64,000 nt of DNA, taken from NCBI GenBank assembly GCA_036172665.1, contig CM069872.1:39480101-39544100 (forward strand), written 5' to 3'. Shown here one piece after another: positions 11,342 to 24,387 of the stretch. The position numbers and the translations under genes were made by a program. The first letter of the stretch is position 1. Every line of letters starts with the position of its first letter. A model generated the notes under the pieces. The model had not been told where the DNA came from, searched no databases, and was given only the letters and a program-made list of their open reading frames with translations. Origin of the DNA: Prosopocoilus inquinatus. Taxonomy: Eukaryota > Arthropoda > Insecta > Coleoptera > Lucanidae.

Positions 11342-14212
11342 ATGGAAGAATACGAATACGGGTATGTATATACAAATTTTATTTGGTAAAATAGTAATAG
11401 CGTCCGATAGTGGTGGCGTCTTGAATCACATTTCTGTTAGACTGACGGAAGTCGGCGAGCTGCCATTGTCGTTGGGCAGCTTCGTACGTCGTGTATGTAA
11501 ACCGACTGTTGAAAAAAGTGAAGTGTAATTTAGGATTTAAGTAGATTATGCGAATGTTGAGGATACCTCAAGAAATGGACGACGACGAAAAAGGGTATTG
11601 AAGCCGCAATTTCACGTCATAAATTCGATAAAAGAGCCGATCGCTTATAGGTCACATCGTGGTTTTATATAGTTGTCCTGTGTTACGTTCGCTGTTCATA
11701 TGTGTTTCGTGTAAATCATCGACGCGTAGCAATCATTAGCAATAGTTTTAAACGTTTCTTTGGTGCTATAATTCTGCAGTTTTTTGATCTTTGAACGTAC
11801 CTGACAATACTTATAACCGGCTAGCGTTCACCGACCCCAAGCGGTATCGCTGTGAACGGTCAAGGAACGGAAACCGCTTATAAATTTACTTTTACCATTC
11901 ATTTTCATTTAACCATCTGTTACATGTTCACATCTACCCGAAAATTTTGCATTCAAGTGATTCAGCATAAAAAAAATAGCATACATGATCAAATAACTGC
12001 ATTCTCAATTTCTTATCCTGTGTGTGTTGAAAGAATTAAAATATTTACATTTTTGTTCACTGATCAAAATATAAATTAACAATTTTATATTTACAGGAAA
12101 CTTTTTGTTGGCGGACTGTCTTGGGAAACATCCCAAGATAATCTTCAACGATATTTTTCACGGTATGGGGAAGTCATAGATTGTGTTGTTATGAAAAATG
12201 CGGAGTCGGGACGATCTCGCGGATTCGGATTCGTTACTTTTGCTGACCCAACCAATGTGTCTGTAGTTTTACAGAATGGGCCACACACCTTGGATGGCAG
12301 GTAAGAAACGCTCATCACCTGTGATAACGTTATCTCCAAATCAGATGAATTGATAACTTTAAATAACTTCAGGACTATTGACCCTAAACCATGCAATCCT
12401 CGCACATTACAAAAACCGAAGAAAGGGGGCGGCTATCCCAAGGTGTTTTTAGGTGGCTTGCCTTCTAACGTGACGGAAACTGACTTGAGAACTTACTTCA
12501 CACGATTCGGTAAAGTTATGGAGGTTGTAATTATGTATGACCAAGAAAAAAAGAAGTCAAGAGGTGATACCGCTTTCTGTACTAACTGTACATTTTTTTT
12601 TTCAAATTTGTTTTGTGTTCAGGATTTGGCTTTTTATCCTTTGAAGACGAAGACTCAGTTGACAGATGCGTATCGGAACATTTTGTAAATTTGAATGGGA
12701 AACAGGTTAGTCTGGCCCATACTTTAGCAATCATTCCTTGTCCAAAGGATGTACTACATTTTTTTGTTAGGTTGAAATTAAAAAAGCCGAACCGAGAGAC
12801 GGTTCAGGCGGTGCAAAAATGGGAGGCGCCGATCCTACCTCGGCTTGGGGCCCGCCGCAAACACCCATGGGTATGATGCAGGGGCCCAACGGCCAAATGG
12901 GAGGCCCACCGATGAACATGGGCGCACCAATGGGTCCGAATATGTTACAGAGTTATCAAGGTTGGGGGACATCACCTCAACAGCAAAGCTATGCCGGTTA
13001 CGGCACACCGTCAGGGCCTGGCTCTTATCAAGGATGGGGAGCCCCGCCAGCACCTCAAGGACCTCCACCGCAGTGGGGAAATAATTACGGTGGACCTCCA
13101 CAACAACAGGGATATGGTTCATACGGTAAGTAAATTGTGATTGTTCTTGAAACTCTGTTCTGAAGCAAATATTTATTTACTGATATCCATATGCAAATGA
13201 ATTATTTTTCTATTTAGGGTTGTTATTGATAATGATTTATGAACTTAAGACGTTTACAAAGAAACATTTAAGTAAACTAGAATGATTAATTGCGCTAATA
13301 AACACCTCAAACAATAATTTACATATTTAAAGAGAATGGGGCATGGTTTCTGTAATTGGAGATATAAAGAAAGAAATATAACCTTTCACTTTTGCTCTTT
13401 TTTTTTTGGAAATCAAAGAACGTTTAGACATGCAGTATAATTATCATATTAGTTCTCCATATGATTAAAATCAAAAGACAAATTTGGCACGGCATTTATT
13501 ATAATTATTCATTCAACTCGACTTTTGCATTTAATTGATATAAACAATAACAGCCGCTATACACTATCTAACTCTATCTAAAAGCATTTGAGAAAATGAA
13601 ACAGCCAGTTCCGTTGTTATAAAAAATAACATGAAAAATCAAACTGCATAATTCAAATAAAAACTCACACAGTGTGAAGACGAACGTATATTTCTGAGGT
13701 GAAATTCAAAATCAAATAGTGTAAAGCAGTTTTAAGAGTTTAATTGAAACATCTAAGTGAGCGTTGATTTTTTTCCTTTAATTCCAGGACCAGGTACTGG
13801 AAGTGGTGCAGCTAGTTGGAATAGCTGGAATATGCCACAAAACAGCCAATCAACAGGGCCCTCAGGTAAGTATTTTTACAGCGTTCATAAGCAGGGTTAA
13901 CTATACTTGTTTGAAATGTTGCTGACAGGGTATATTACAGGCGATATGTACTCCCGACAGCAGTCTGGTCCTGGTGGTCCGGCCACTCCGAATGCTCCAC
14001 CGAACATGTCTTCATCTAGCACAAATTCGAAGCCGGGATCAGATTACAGCAGTTATCCCACGTATGGTTCGTACAATACCGATGCTGGTTATGGAGCGCC
14101 TCCACGTTCTTATGGCAGTGATGCTGGTTCGCAAGTCGGAGGTTATTCATCGCAGCCACCCAACGCAGGTGCTAAACATTTCAATGATTTTAAAGAGTGG
14201 CCCACTTCTTGA
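11342..14212 (+). CDS. Hrb27C: hnRNP with two RRMs, Hrb27C/hrp48 (DAZAP1-like), short C-terminal form
   Basis: Exons 11342-11361, 12097-12300, 12373-12563, 12623-12705, 12771-13125, 13788-13865 and 13941-14212 give 400 residues. RRM1 has RNP2 LFVGGL (residues 9-14) and RNP1 RGFGFVTF (48-55); RRM2 has VFLGGL (99-104) and RGFGFLSF (138-145). The linker TIDPKPCNPRTLQKPKKGGG and the VEIKKAEPRDGSGG block are hallmarks of the Hrb27C/DAZAP1 group. The C-terminal half is low-complexity Gly/Pro/Gln/Tyr (repeated SYQGWG motifs), typical of hnRNPs that form RNA granules. In flies hrp48 acts in mRNA splicing, localisation and translational repression. The gene has a second possible first exon (11575-11594) and a second last exon (19161-19261). 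Exon boundaries are read from GT-AG sites and phase. Confidence 0.95.
11575..11594 (+). CDS. Hrb27C: Alternative first coding exon of the Hrb27C-like gene
   Basis: ATG at 11575 encodes MDDDEK plus two bases (GG) before a donor gtattg. The first exon at 11342-11361 encodes MEEYEY plus GG before gtatgt. Both end in phase 2 and both restore GGG-AAA (Gly-Lys) at the shared acceptor at 12097, giving proteins of identical length. The acidic MDDDEKGKLF start resembles insect Hrb27C starts more closely than MEEYEY does. An in-frame upstream ATG at 11548 would add nine residues. Usage of each exon is inferred from sequence only; the donor of this exon is the weaker one. Confidence 0.6.
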
Positions 14213-17200
14213 CAACCTTTTGATAATGTGTGCGCCAATAATTTGACTCCTGCGCAGATATCTTTGGATGGCTGTGCTCCAAAAAATATTCGTGTTTATT
14301 TCAATGCCGTCAAAACAATTTCTACTTTTTATCCTGATAATATGCGCTTGGCAAAACAGCAATACGACGGTGATGAGGAGTACAGCTGTCCAAATGACGT
14401 TTCGGCGGGAATTCCTTTAAAGCATGTTAACAACTTAAATAATATAGGTGTGTGTTGTAACAGTTGGAAACGTGTTGGCTTGATAAACATGAAGAGAGCA
14501 GCTGGCCTGGTCACTCCCGCCAAACTCAATTACTCTGATTAGACAGACATATGACCCACCAGCAATCTGCAACTAGCTTTCCCCTTTATCAGTAATGAGT
14601 CCGTACCTGCAAGGCTGTCGGACTAGGTACGCTTTTCAGTTTATGTAACTTTGTTCACGTTAAATATTGTATTTAATCAGTAATTTCTTTAATACTACAG
14701 ACAGACAGAAATGTTGACTATTTTTAAGCACTGCTCAAGTTGTTAAGATATATTAAAATAGTGTAAAATGAATTTTTACCTCATAAACTATTATCGGATC
14801 AGAGGGTTTGTTCGGTTCTGTGCTTTATTACTTTTTAATGCTGTACAATGTGATTCATACTTTTAGTTAGTAAGGATAATTTCGTAACCTAAGTTTGAAT
14901 GCATTTACAATAGTAATAAACATTGCTTGATATATGATTAATATATTTCTGTCATAATTTTTATGTAAGTTCATTCTGATCTAGTCTAATATTTAATATT
15001 TCATATATTTTTTAACAAATTATGTAAATGATTGTGTTTGTATATAGAGCTATATAAGTGTTTGTATTTTAACTAAGTTATAAATTTATACAACCGGCAC
15101 ACGCTCTGATCCATTTTAAAATAATAAATTTTTAATGATCGTTGTAAGTATAAGATCGCTGTTTATATATTATTTTTGTGAATAAAATAACAAATTACTT
15201 CTTAGTACACAACCACAAATAGGTAGTTAGGAGTAAGATCTGGCTGTACTGTAGTATCCCTAATATAATATATAGTATTTTTAACTGTTTTACTGATTTT
15301 TAGTTTTTACTATTGGCTGTCAAGTCGTTTTCATGTTTATATTTATATACGATATGCCTTAGTCGAATTCGCTGGCTATTTCAGCAGCAGTGACTGACGT
15401 TTGACTCATTTTAAATTTTTTTTATATTTGATTAATTTTAATATTTTTTACTAATTTTATATCGTAAATTATTTATTAATCTTTAGTTCCACTTCAAACA
15501 AAGAAAAAATCTACATTTAAATGCCGTCTTTTCACTCGTTTCTTCCTGTTGTTTTCTAGATCACCTGCAATTCATAAGTTACATACGAAAGACTCTCTTG
15601 TAATTTTTGTGTTCCTTAAAACTTCAAACTAAAAGACAGTCTAGCTTTTTAAGTCTGCATTGCCAAAATAATTTAATTAAAATAACCTAAAGTAATTGTT
15701 GTACTGAACCTGAATAAAAGACTGAAAAATGAAATGTTTTCATCGTGTAAATTAATTTGTTGATTATTTATAGACAGGGACTTGAGTATGCAACGTGTAT
15801 GATTTGTTGTAACGTTACAGGAATCAATAGGGATGAAACGTTTGAAGGGAGAGTTGTACATAGGTAATTATTGTTCAAAATACAATGTTATCTAGTGTAA
15901 GAGTTTATTATTTAGTTGTGTGGTTGTGATCTATAAGCAGTTAAAGAAATTTAAAATTAGACTTGAAGTTACGTGACCTAGCCCTTAACTTAGTTCCCGC
16001 TCTGGCATCGCGTTAAACCCGGTCTTGCCAAGGGCACAATACTTGCGGATAAGATATTTAGACTAGCAAAACTCTTAACTTAATATATCACGGTAATTTA
16101 TATTTAGTAGGAGTAAAATTCTGTCTGTCTGGGCATCATGTGTCTATCTAATCAAACCTAATTGATGTTTTTTCACGGTAAAAGTGCTGATTTCTGGAAA
16201 ATTTCTTGTGTGACAATCTACATTAAGCAATGTTTGATTCATAATACCGTAGTACATTTAAGATGAATTGTTTTCTAGTTTTAATTGTACAATATTCCTT
16301 GGTTATGATAAGAGTCGAGACCAATCTTAAAGATTATTGAAACGGTCTTTGGAATATTAGCATTTACATTTGCAACACGTTTTTATTTATTTATTATTAT
16401 TTTTCTTTCTAGTGGGACAAATTAAATTTAACGTCTTAATTATACAGTATCATTTCACTTCAGTGCAGCAAATCAAAAGCAGAAATTTTACCGTGCGATT
16501 TCAGCAAGGCAATAAGTAATTTTTGCATAGAACTGAGCCACTTAATTAGTCGTAATAATTGTGTTTTGTGTCGGCAGTTATGTGTTTTTCTGGAAGGTTG
16601 ATTAGTTGCTTGTATTTGTTAAGCGCAGATTTTTTTTTAGCTTGTTGCTATATAACGTGAGTTCTCGTGTTATTTATTGCGTTGTTGTAATTCCGCCTTA
16701 GAATTTCGTTTAATTTTCGTTGGTGCATTGGAGTTAAGTTTCTTTGGGACTGCAATTATAATATGCATATATACAAGTCATAAAAAGTATGTAATTCTAA
16801 AATTGAATCGTCTACTTTACTGCACCTTAATTATTGATGATGATAATAATAATAATAATAATATAATAATAATAATAATAATGATAGTAATATAGCTAAA
16901 TTGTTGCCTTATTTATTTAGTGTGCAACGGTAGATAATTCACAATTCTTAAAAAAAAAAAGTTATATATTGTAGCATAGTGATGCTTTTCGTCGGAAGGT
17001 GTGTTTAAGAGTTACAAAGGTAGCAAGCACATCTATTGACACTATCCAGTTCTCTGAGTGGTTAATAAGGCGGGGCGCGTTCAAGTTATCGTAGATGATT
17101 CTATTTCAATAATTAAAGATTTGTCATTTTTCTGTACACACGAATATATTAATATACATTTAAGCAGGTACCTAGATAATTATTTAACGTAGTTCTAACT

Positions 17201-19160
17201 TAGACTTAATACACTAATACAAAATAAATCTACAAATTAATATATAGATTATTTGTAAACTGTATTTTATATTACAATAATATCGCTGATATAGTTAATT
17301 CAATTGTTAGTCTAATTATAATAAATTTAAATAGTAAATTAAATTTTAGAACAAATTGACTGATGTACAGATACATACAGGATAAGTTTAAATTAAACTA
17401 TTATACAATAAAAGAACATTTTATGATTAGGGCCTTTAACATAGTGCAATTCACATGTGGTTTACTAGCAAGATAGTTTGTTGTATAAGCAGTAAGGGAG
17501 CCTCGATATTTTTAACGTAAAATTAAATTAATTTAGTGGATATGTAAAATCAACTGTTCGATTCTGATCAAGTATTTGTTGCTCAAAGATATTATTTTGT
17601 ATTAAGTTACAAGCGAGAGAAGCAGTAGGCGTAGTTGGAGTTTCTTAATTCCTGCCAACAAATCTGTCTTGTACTCCAAACGAATGTTTCAATCACATCA
17701 TTTCATTGCCACCCCGCCCAATCAAGGCCAAAATAAATACATCGCAGTTTACCCCTTTCTTCTAATTCGACCGAGTTAGAGAATTTCCAGTCTCCAACTG
17801 CAACTACTAAACGTTTATCCACCATATCACAAATCATCCTTTGATTTTAATTTTTTGTTAAAGAAAATTGTATATTAAATATATGAGTGTGACTTGTAGT
17901 AGTTAAATTTGTTTTCTAATTCTTAAGTCTGAGAACTAGTGATATCAGCAGATGAACGAATGTTAATGTGTTAACTATTGAAAATTTTTTTGTGTAAATT
18001 AAGTAACAACTCAGATTACTTTGTCCCCTATTATTTCTTTTTCTTTTTGACAAGCAACTCCCTCCTCTAGCCTTTACCACTGTATTTTAACTCGATAGTA
18101 TTCTTCAACATACTTGTTACAAGTAACATACTTGTTTTTTAAACTAATTCACCATTAATTGATAATTTTAGTATTGTGAAAGGTTCTCGAAAAGATATAC
18201 TATTAGCAATTGTTATATAAAAAAAAGAAAATAAAAACAAACGTGAGACCTGTTTTGAATATGTCTGTTTAAGGAGTCTATAATATAGTAGTGCATTTGT
18301 ATTTGGGGTAGTTAAACTTAATAATATAATTAGCGTGAATTATGTCTATTAGATTAACAAAATACTTACAAAAAGAATGTACCTATCATTATCTTTTTAA
18401 TATCTGATAATGATTCAAATACATATAATATGAAATTACATAAGTGTGTTTCATCACTACCCTTATTTTTTTTCTCCTGCGAAAATGAACTCTCAAATCT
18501 TCAAACACACATCCGCGGTTTAAAAAGGAAGCAATTTTCATTTTAGAGTTACATACACAATCTCATGCATTAATGACACAAATGAAATTTAATTTTCTGT
18601 AATTATTGATTTCCTAGGTAGTCCACAAAGGGTTGACTTTTTCTTTTGGCGAGCGATTTTTTTTTATTTAGACTTTGTAGAACAATCAATTTGTTCACCT
18701 CTAAATTAAAGAAAAAATATATGCAATTCTTTTTTTTGTGGTAATGAAAATAAATTTGGTCCGCCTTAATACGCAATACAAATTTTAAATGTGCAGTGCA
18801 GTGTGATTTTCTTGAACTGTAACGTACGGTAATTATGATATCAATCATATTCTAGCTTCTAACTTTTTTGAAATTGAATGGTCGAGTCAAGGAGATGGGC
18901 ACAGATTAAATTAAAAACATTTTTTTTGCTCAAGTACATCTGTGTGCATTATAAAACACTAAAATGTATATAAAAATTATATATTTTACTGTTTTATTTA
19001 AATATAAATTCTTTTGTATGACTTTCCAATATGCAAAAAAAAAAAAAAAAATAGTCAACCGTCCCCTTTTTTCATTTTTTTAATATGTGAGCTTATTATC
19101 TTGAGTTCTTCAATTCTGTTTGCTTGAAATGTGTGAATTTGAACAGTTCATCTCTCGTAG
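14213..19160 (+). other. Long 3' UTR of the short Hrb27C form and intron to the distal last exon
   Basis: The stretch after the TGA at 14210-14212 is AT-rich with many ATTTA and AATAAA-like motifs (for example near 15182), consistent with a long, regulated 3' UTR that also serves as intron for the distal splice form. A 104-codon open frame at 14228-14542 directly after the stop is not in frame with the protein and shows no domain. I see no other gene here. Confidence 0.6.
16836..16884. repeat. GAT/AAT trinucleotide microsatellite
   Basis: About 49 bp of GAT then AAT triplets with one interruption, inside the long 3' UTR or intron of the Hrb27C-like gene. Such tracts are usually length-polymorphic. 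Confidence 0.85.
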
Positions 19161-19261
19161 GTGACTATACAGCTGCCGGTGGTGACTCATATGCAGGTGG
19201 ACCACAGCGGGGCAACTCTTACAATAACCCATCACAACCTTATCACCCTTACAGGCGATAG
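19161..19261 (+). CDS. Hrb27C: Alternative last coding exon of the Hrb27C/DAZAP1-like gene (HPYRR C-terminus)
   Basis: After a ctctcgtag acceptor the sequence reads in frame (two bases, then DYTAAGGDSYAGG...) for 33 codons to ...YHPYRR and TAG at 19259-19261. The incoming phase requires one base (G) from the donor exon. Three upstream donors supply it: after exon 5 (13125), after exon 6 (13865), and a GCAG|GTGCTA site inside exon 7 (14168). The last would give a 419-residue protein. The HPYRR ending matches the C-terminus I know from vertebrate DAZAP1, which strongly supports this exon being real. It has its own AATAAA at 19506. Confidence 0.8.
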
Positions 19262-19505
19262 GCTGGAGCATCAACATTCCGGACATTTATATCACAGATG
19301 AAGCATTACGGTGTATAAAAAAAAAATTATCGTATATCCTCCAGTGGAGGAGGCATTTTCTTTTCATCTTCACCTCTCGTAAGCTCCCTCCTATATTACA
19401 CACTATAATTTGACAAATTCAAAGATATTAATTTGTGTAACTTGATGGACATAATTATCATGTGTTTTTTTTTTTTGTAATATGTAATTGTATGGTAATA
19501 GGTGT

Positions 19506-19511
19506 AATAAA
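19506..19511 (+). terminator. Hrb27C: Distal polyadenylation signal of the Hrb27C-like gene
   Basis: AATAAA 245 bp after the distal stop codon, in a converging arrangement with the Elongin A gene, whose stop is at 20287-20285 on the other strand. Confidence 0.65.
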
Positions 19512-20284
19512 TTCATTGGAGTCAGTCTGATTTTATTTATGAAAATCAAACTTCCTCATCATCGATCAGTATAAGTAAAAACGAAGCAAAATAAACATAT
19601 TTTATTTATTAAAAACTAGTACTTTCATACAATCATTAAGAGACTAATAATTACAAACTGATCCTAAACTTATTATAAATACGTGTTTAAACAAGAAATT
19701 TGTAATCAATATGCTTGTAAAAATAAACGGTCTCATTCAGTAACATTTTAAATTTATAAACGTGTATAAAAATAGCAGCTTTACACAAAATGATATCTAT
19801 TACGTAAATCTGTTTGAAATAAAATTTAAAATACATAGATTTTGTAAATAAAAAAATGAAAAATAATACCACAATTACGAGAAATTTAAAGCACTGCTAT
19901 TTTTAACGTATTAATCGTAATCCCAAAATAGTTTTTACTAATGTTCCATTTGTAGTATAATATGACTAGCAGTCGTGTGAACTTTGTTAGTGTACCAAAC
20001 GTTAAACCCATGGCATTAACTATGAAAAACAAAAAAAAAATTTGCTAGTTAACATGTAGTTTAATGACGGTCAGAACAGATTTCATAGGAACACATTCAA
20101 ATTTATTTAATTTTAAAGGGCGTTAAACAATAAAAATTGTTTCACATGCACCAAAAACAAAATTAAAAAAAAAAAAAAAACATTTAAAAGTAAATTTTAA
20201 AACGACGTTTTTAGAATCACATCTTCCGTTTTGCAATATCAATTTAGATTCCGCAATCCCACGATTAACCAATTTCCCTATAAA

Positions 20285-23200
20285 CTATCTCCTAAACCTT
20301 CCGCCCTTCAAAAACTGCAATGTCTTCTGCATTAGGGGAGCTTTCTTGGGTTTCATGTGAGCCGAAGAACTGCCACCTGTAAATTTATTTAAAAAAGTAG
20401 AGTTCCCACTCGCTGAGAAAAGTCGGGGAATTGAGGAAAGGACAGGCTTATTTTGATGCAAACGTCGGTGAAATTAATTGAAAAACTGTAAATATAAATG
20501 TAAGTACGTTTTCTAAAATTAGATTAAAATGGAAAATTGTTTTAAGTATAAGAAAAATAGTAAAAAGTTTAACTTAAGTGATTTGTGAAGTGTTCAATAA
20601 AAACCATACAAACGACAGTGTTAATCGGGTTGCCTATATTAAGGCTGTTTTCTGAGAAATTTAATTTATTGTTTTTTTAAAAGAACAGGCACGTTATTAA
20701 AATTAATTGCTTATAATTTTTAGCAATTCGTTTCATAATGCACGTGATAGTATAGTAACATGCATTTTATCAAGTCGCAGTTTGTTGTATTATAAATTGA
20801 GTCTTGAATAAAATGCCTGTTACTATACGTCTATTATTTCTGTTCTGAAATCAGGAAAAAATTGTTTAAACATGTTTTAAAAATTATGAAAGTGCACATT
20901 GCAATAAATAGTGTTTGGATGAAGTTGGGGAATATTTCAAGCAAAGTAAAGTGGGGCAAGGAAGCAGATGAATTACCCGATGAAGATGCACGTGAACCTG
21001 GATTGGGGACCACGATTTGTCCCGCTGCTCCTGCCACGGCCAAGGCTGTAAGGCGGGAAGCTGGTGTAATTGCAGGTCTTTTTTCAATGCCGGATTTCAT
21101 CTTTAAAAAAGAAATTAGGAAAACGCGTTAGAAAAGAAAGTCTTTAAGTTCTTTTTAGAGCAGATGCAATGTCAATTAACAATACTATCTTTTTAAGTAA
21201 TATTTATTTAACAAATGAGATTCTTTAAAAAAATTGAAGAGCTTAACTTCCAAAATATGGTTTAAGTGCGTAAAATATTTTTTTTTTCCCTGTTAAAAGT
21301 GACCCCAATTTATTTTCACGCGAAAGAACTGTGTGAAAGCATGCGTGGCATTCATCAAAGAACTTTTATATCAAACATTTTTTCATAACTTTTCAAATAA
21401 AAAGTTACAGTCATTAATTCATGCTTTTTTCCACACTGTATAATTTGTTACTTTTCCTATTATACAGGTTTCAGGGTCTATTTCTTTTAAATAAAATTGG
21501 CACTTAGATCACTCAGAAGTTATACTCTCTTAATGATAACAGATTTTATTAATATTTTATGGTCAAATGTGATTTGCTGGTGTAACTACCATTCCGTTTT
21601 GCATTCCGTTTACGTCTGCGAATCTAAAATAGAAATAAATCTAATCTAATGTATTCTTTTGCTCTTGCGAATCAAGTCAATGATTTACTTTATCTTTTTT
21701 TTATAATAGCCAACTTCTCTTTTACCTGTTTTTTTAATACATTCCTTGGGGGCTTGACAACGCTGTCAACGTATGCCAATTGTGTTTTTCGTACCGGCGT
21801 TGACTTTTCCTGTGACTGCTTGATGTTGGCCTTCAACGTCTTCAATTTGGCTTCTCGCTCATCTAAGCAACGCATATACATCTCACGCCATGTTTCCATT
21901 TCTTCGCGCTGTTTATTTCTGAACTCCCTTTGGCAGTGCAATTGCCATAACTCATCCGTGTCTTCCATCAGGTACGGATTGTGATGTTCCATTACGAATA
22001 GTTGATCTGGAGTTGCTTTATCGAGAACAGGTTTTAGTATGCAGTAAGGAACTCCACCAGTGTATTCAAGTGCTAGAAATTAAAAATCAAATCAAATTAC
22101 ACTATGTTTCGTATGAATTACCATCAATGTTATCTTGTAGTATTCTCGTGCACAGTTCGAACAGTGTGGGAACTGTATTCCACACTATCTTATTCCCGGA
22201 GTAAACCTTAGTCCTGAAACACATACATAATCAAAACTGTGTACATTGAAAAAAAAAACATAAAAGAAAGTACCGCTGATTCTTTGATGACATGACCATA
22301 CAGAGGGCTTCATCATCATTCAGAATTTTATTCCTCGAGTTCTGTATGTTTTCCATTAAATTACCCAGCGGACGATAATTGGGTGTTATAGTTGGAAGTA
22401 AACTAGATATATCTATATCTATAGGTTCCAATTTAGAAGGTAATGATGGCAACTGCGGCAACTGCAAAAAAAGAATTTCTTTGGTTTCCTTTGATGGTTG
22501 GGTTAAATACGTACTGGAATTTCTGTTTTTGATGATTGCCTTTTCTCAGGACTTTTCTCGGGTTTCAATTTCTCAGGAGACGATGTCACTGTGTGCGGTT
22601 TGCTCTTTTTGGCAACGCCTTTACTTGTAGTCGGTTCCAACATTCCCAGCGCATCCGCAAAACTTGCCCCGAAGCTCGAACATATCCCATTTTCTGTTTT
22701 GATTATCTCTTTGTTTATAGGTTTACTCCTCGACTTACTCTCACTTTTTTTATCAGACTTTTTGTCATTCTTTGTATTTTCTTTAGTAGTAGATCTTTCC
22801 TTCCTGTTACCATCTTTGCTTTTTTCAGAATATTTTTTATTCTCAGACTTCGAACTGTTGTGATGAGAACTAGACCTGTACGATTCCTTTCGTTCTTTCT
22901 CCTTCCTGCCACTGTCTTTTTTACTCGCATCTTTTTTCTGCGAAGAGTTACGGTTGTCATCATCCGAGATTTCTTTCGCAGTCGTTTCTTGACTGGAATC
23001 CGAATCAGAGTCGTCATAACGTTTAAATTTAGAACTTTCACTTGATCGATGCTTTTTATGCGCAGGTTCAGAGTCACTCGAATCACTGTAATCACGCTTT
23101 CTTTTTGCGCTGCTGTCTCTTTTCGAATCCCTATGTCTATCGTCTTCCTTCTTCTTCTTCTCTCTTGACTTATCTCTAGTATGTTCTTTAGACTTTGAAT

Positions 23201-24387
23201 GTGTCCTTTCTTTTGAAACAGATCGTTTACTTCTGCTACTTTTATGAGATGATTTCCTGTCATTGCTACTGTTAGAGCTCAGCTGCTTATCTTTCGAATG
23301 TGATTCAGAATGTCTTTTCGTGTCTTTGCTTTCGACCTTGTTACTTTGCTTGTTTATCGATTTTGAATATTCATTAGCGTCGGATTCATTTCCAGAATCA
23401 GACGTCATTTCGTCCCTGGTGCTTTCACTTGAAGCAGATCTGTCAGAATCAGATATGTTTGAAACATGTTCTTTTTGATCCGATCGGGATCTTTCACGGT
23501 CGTCGTCTGAATGTCCCTCGTAACTTCGTCTTCTTTCTTTCGGCTGTCGTTCTCGTTCTTTGTGGTCTTTATGTGATGTTGAAACATGACTTGCTCTACT
23601 CGAGTGTGATCCTTCTTTGTGCTTTTCTCGCCTGTGATTGCTAAACTTTTCTCCTTTATCACTATTTTTATCACTGTTTCTATGACTAGAATTACTTCTA
23701 TTATCGTCTGTCTTTTCTCTCTGTCCCCCCGATTTTCTCATGGCGTCCTTGCTTGTGTCTGGAAAAGGAACAGCCCTGTGTATGTTAACAGTTCATTAGA
23801 AATAATAGGCGCATCCACAGTAGAAATGTGAAAGAGAAGTAGTTGTAAGAGTGAGAAAAATAGAGTAATCAGATTGTTCGTTAATTTATCGAAAAAACCC
23901 AATATTAACATTTTTGATGTTTACAACATGTGCTTAGACATATTTGATTTATCACAAAGCAATCTGATTCTAATTAGAAAGGCCAATGAAGATTAGAAAA
24001 ATAGAAAGTATAATACCACCACTTTTAATAGTCTGCGCCTCTTCTTCACCTTCTTCTTCTTCGCCCTCTTCTTGTTCTTCTTGCTTAGAAACCATGTCTT
24101 TCCATTTTGTCACTAGGGTTCTAGCGGCATCTCCGACTTCGTCGAGTCTACGCAATGAATTAACCGTCCTCCCAACACCGGTCTCTTCCAAGTGCTTTCT
24201 AGTGATGGGCATATGGGACAATTTAAATATGCAGTGGAGCATCTGGAGGCAAAATGAACGAAAATAACTTGTCCAAACTCCAAGCACAGTTGTCTTTTAC
24301 CTTTGCATCATTTTTCTTCTTAGCATAATGCTCCAGAGCTTGTTGATAGTGGGTGATGACTTCGATTAACTTCTCTGAGTCGGACAT
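20285..24387 (-). CDS. EloA: Elongin A (RNA polymerase II elongation factor subunit)
   Basis: Eight exons chain in phase: 24387-24301, 24242-24017, 23758-22515, 22461-22274, 22213-22122, 22072-21726, 21100-20977, 20376-20285, giving 799 residues. The N-terminus is a TFIIS N-terminal-type helical domain (about residues 5-85, with ETGVGRTVNSLRR). A long Ser/Lys/Arg/Asp-rich disordered region fills exon 3. The C-terminal part holds a BC box TLFELCTRIL (598-607) that binds Elongin C, a VPYCILKPVL element, the ELWQLHC block, YVDSVVKPPRNV and the terminal KKAPLMQKTLQFLK...FRR, all typical of Elongin A. It stimulates Pol II elongation and can serve as substrate receptor of a Cullin-5-type ubiquitin ligase. 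The start at 24387 is preferred over an in-frame ATG at 24441 because family members begin close to the first helix. TRAPPC1 is divergent 563 bp away. Confidence 0.95.
20751..20827. repeat. Near-perfect hairpin inside the last Elongin A intron
   Basis: Arms 20751-20770 and 20808-20827 are 19/20 complementary, and an additional CAAG/CTTG pairing extends the stem inward past one unpaired A. The loop is under 30 nt and total size is about 77 nt, in the range of a pre-miRNA or a tiny MITE. The repeat could be transcribed with either strand. Confidence 0.6.

Noticed and set aside
14228..14542. 104-codon open frame right after the Hrb27C stop
   Set aside because: Not in frame with the protein, no domain, no splice signal; best explained as 3' UTR.
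21600..21640. Possible extra Elongin A exon after an attttag acceptor
   Set aside because: It would need a G|GTAGTT donor and leaves phase 1, while the next exon needs phase 0; joining 21726 directly to 21100 keeps phase and matches the family.
22536..23045. 169-codon plus-strand open frame opposite Elongin A exon 3
   Set aside because: Antisense shadow of the Ser/Lys/Arg/Asp-rich region; its residues (Phe/Leu/Arg/Ser) are simply the complement of that biased code.
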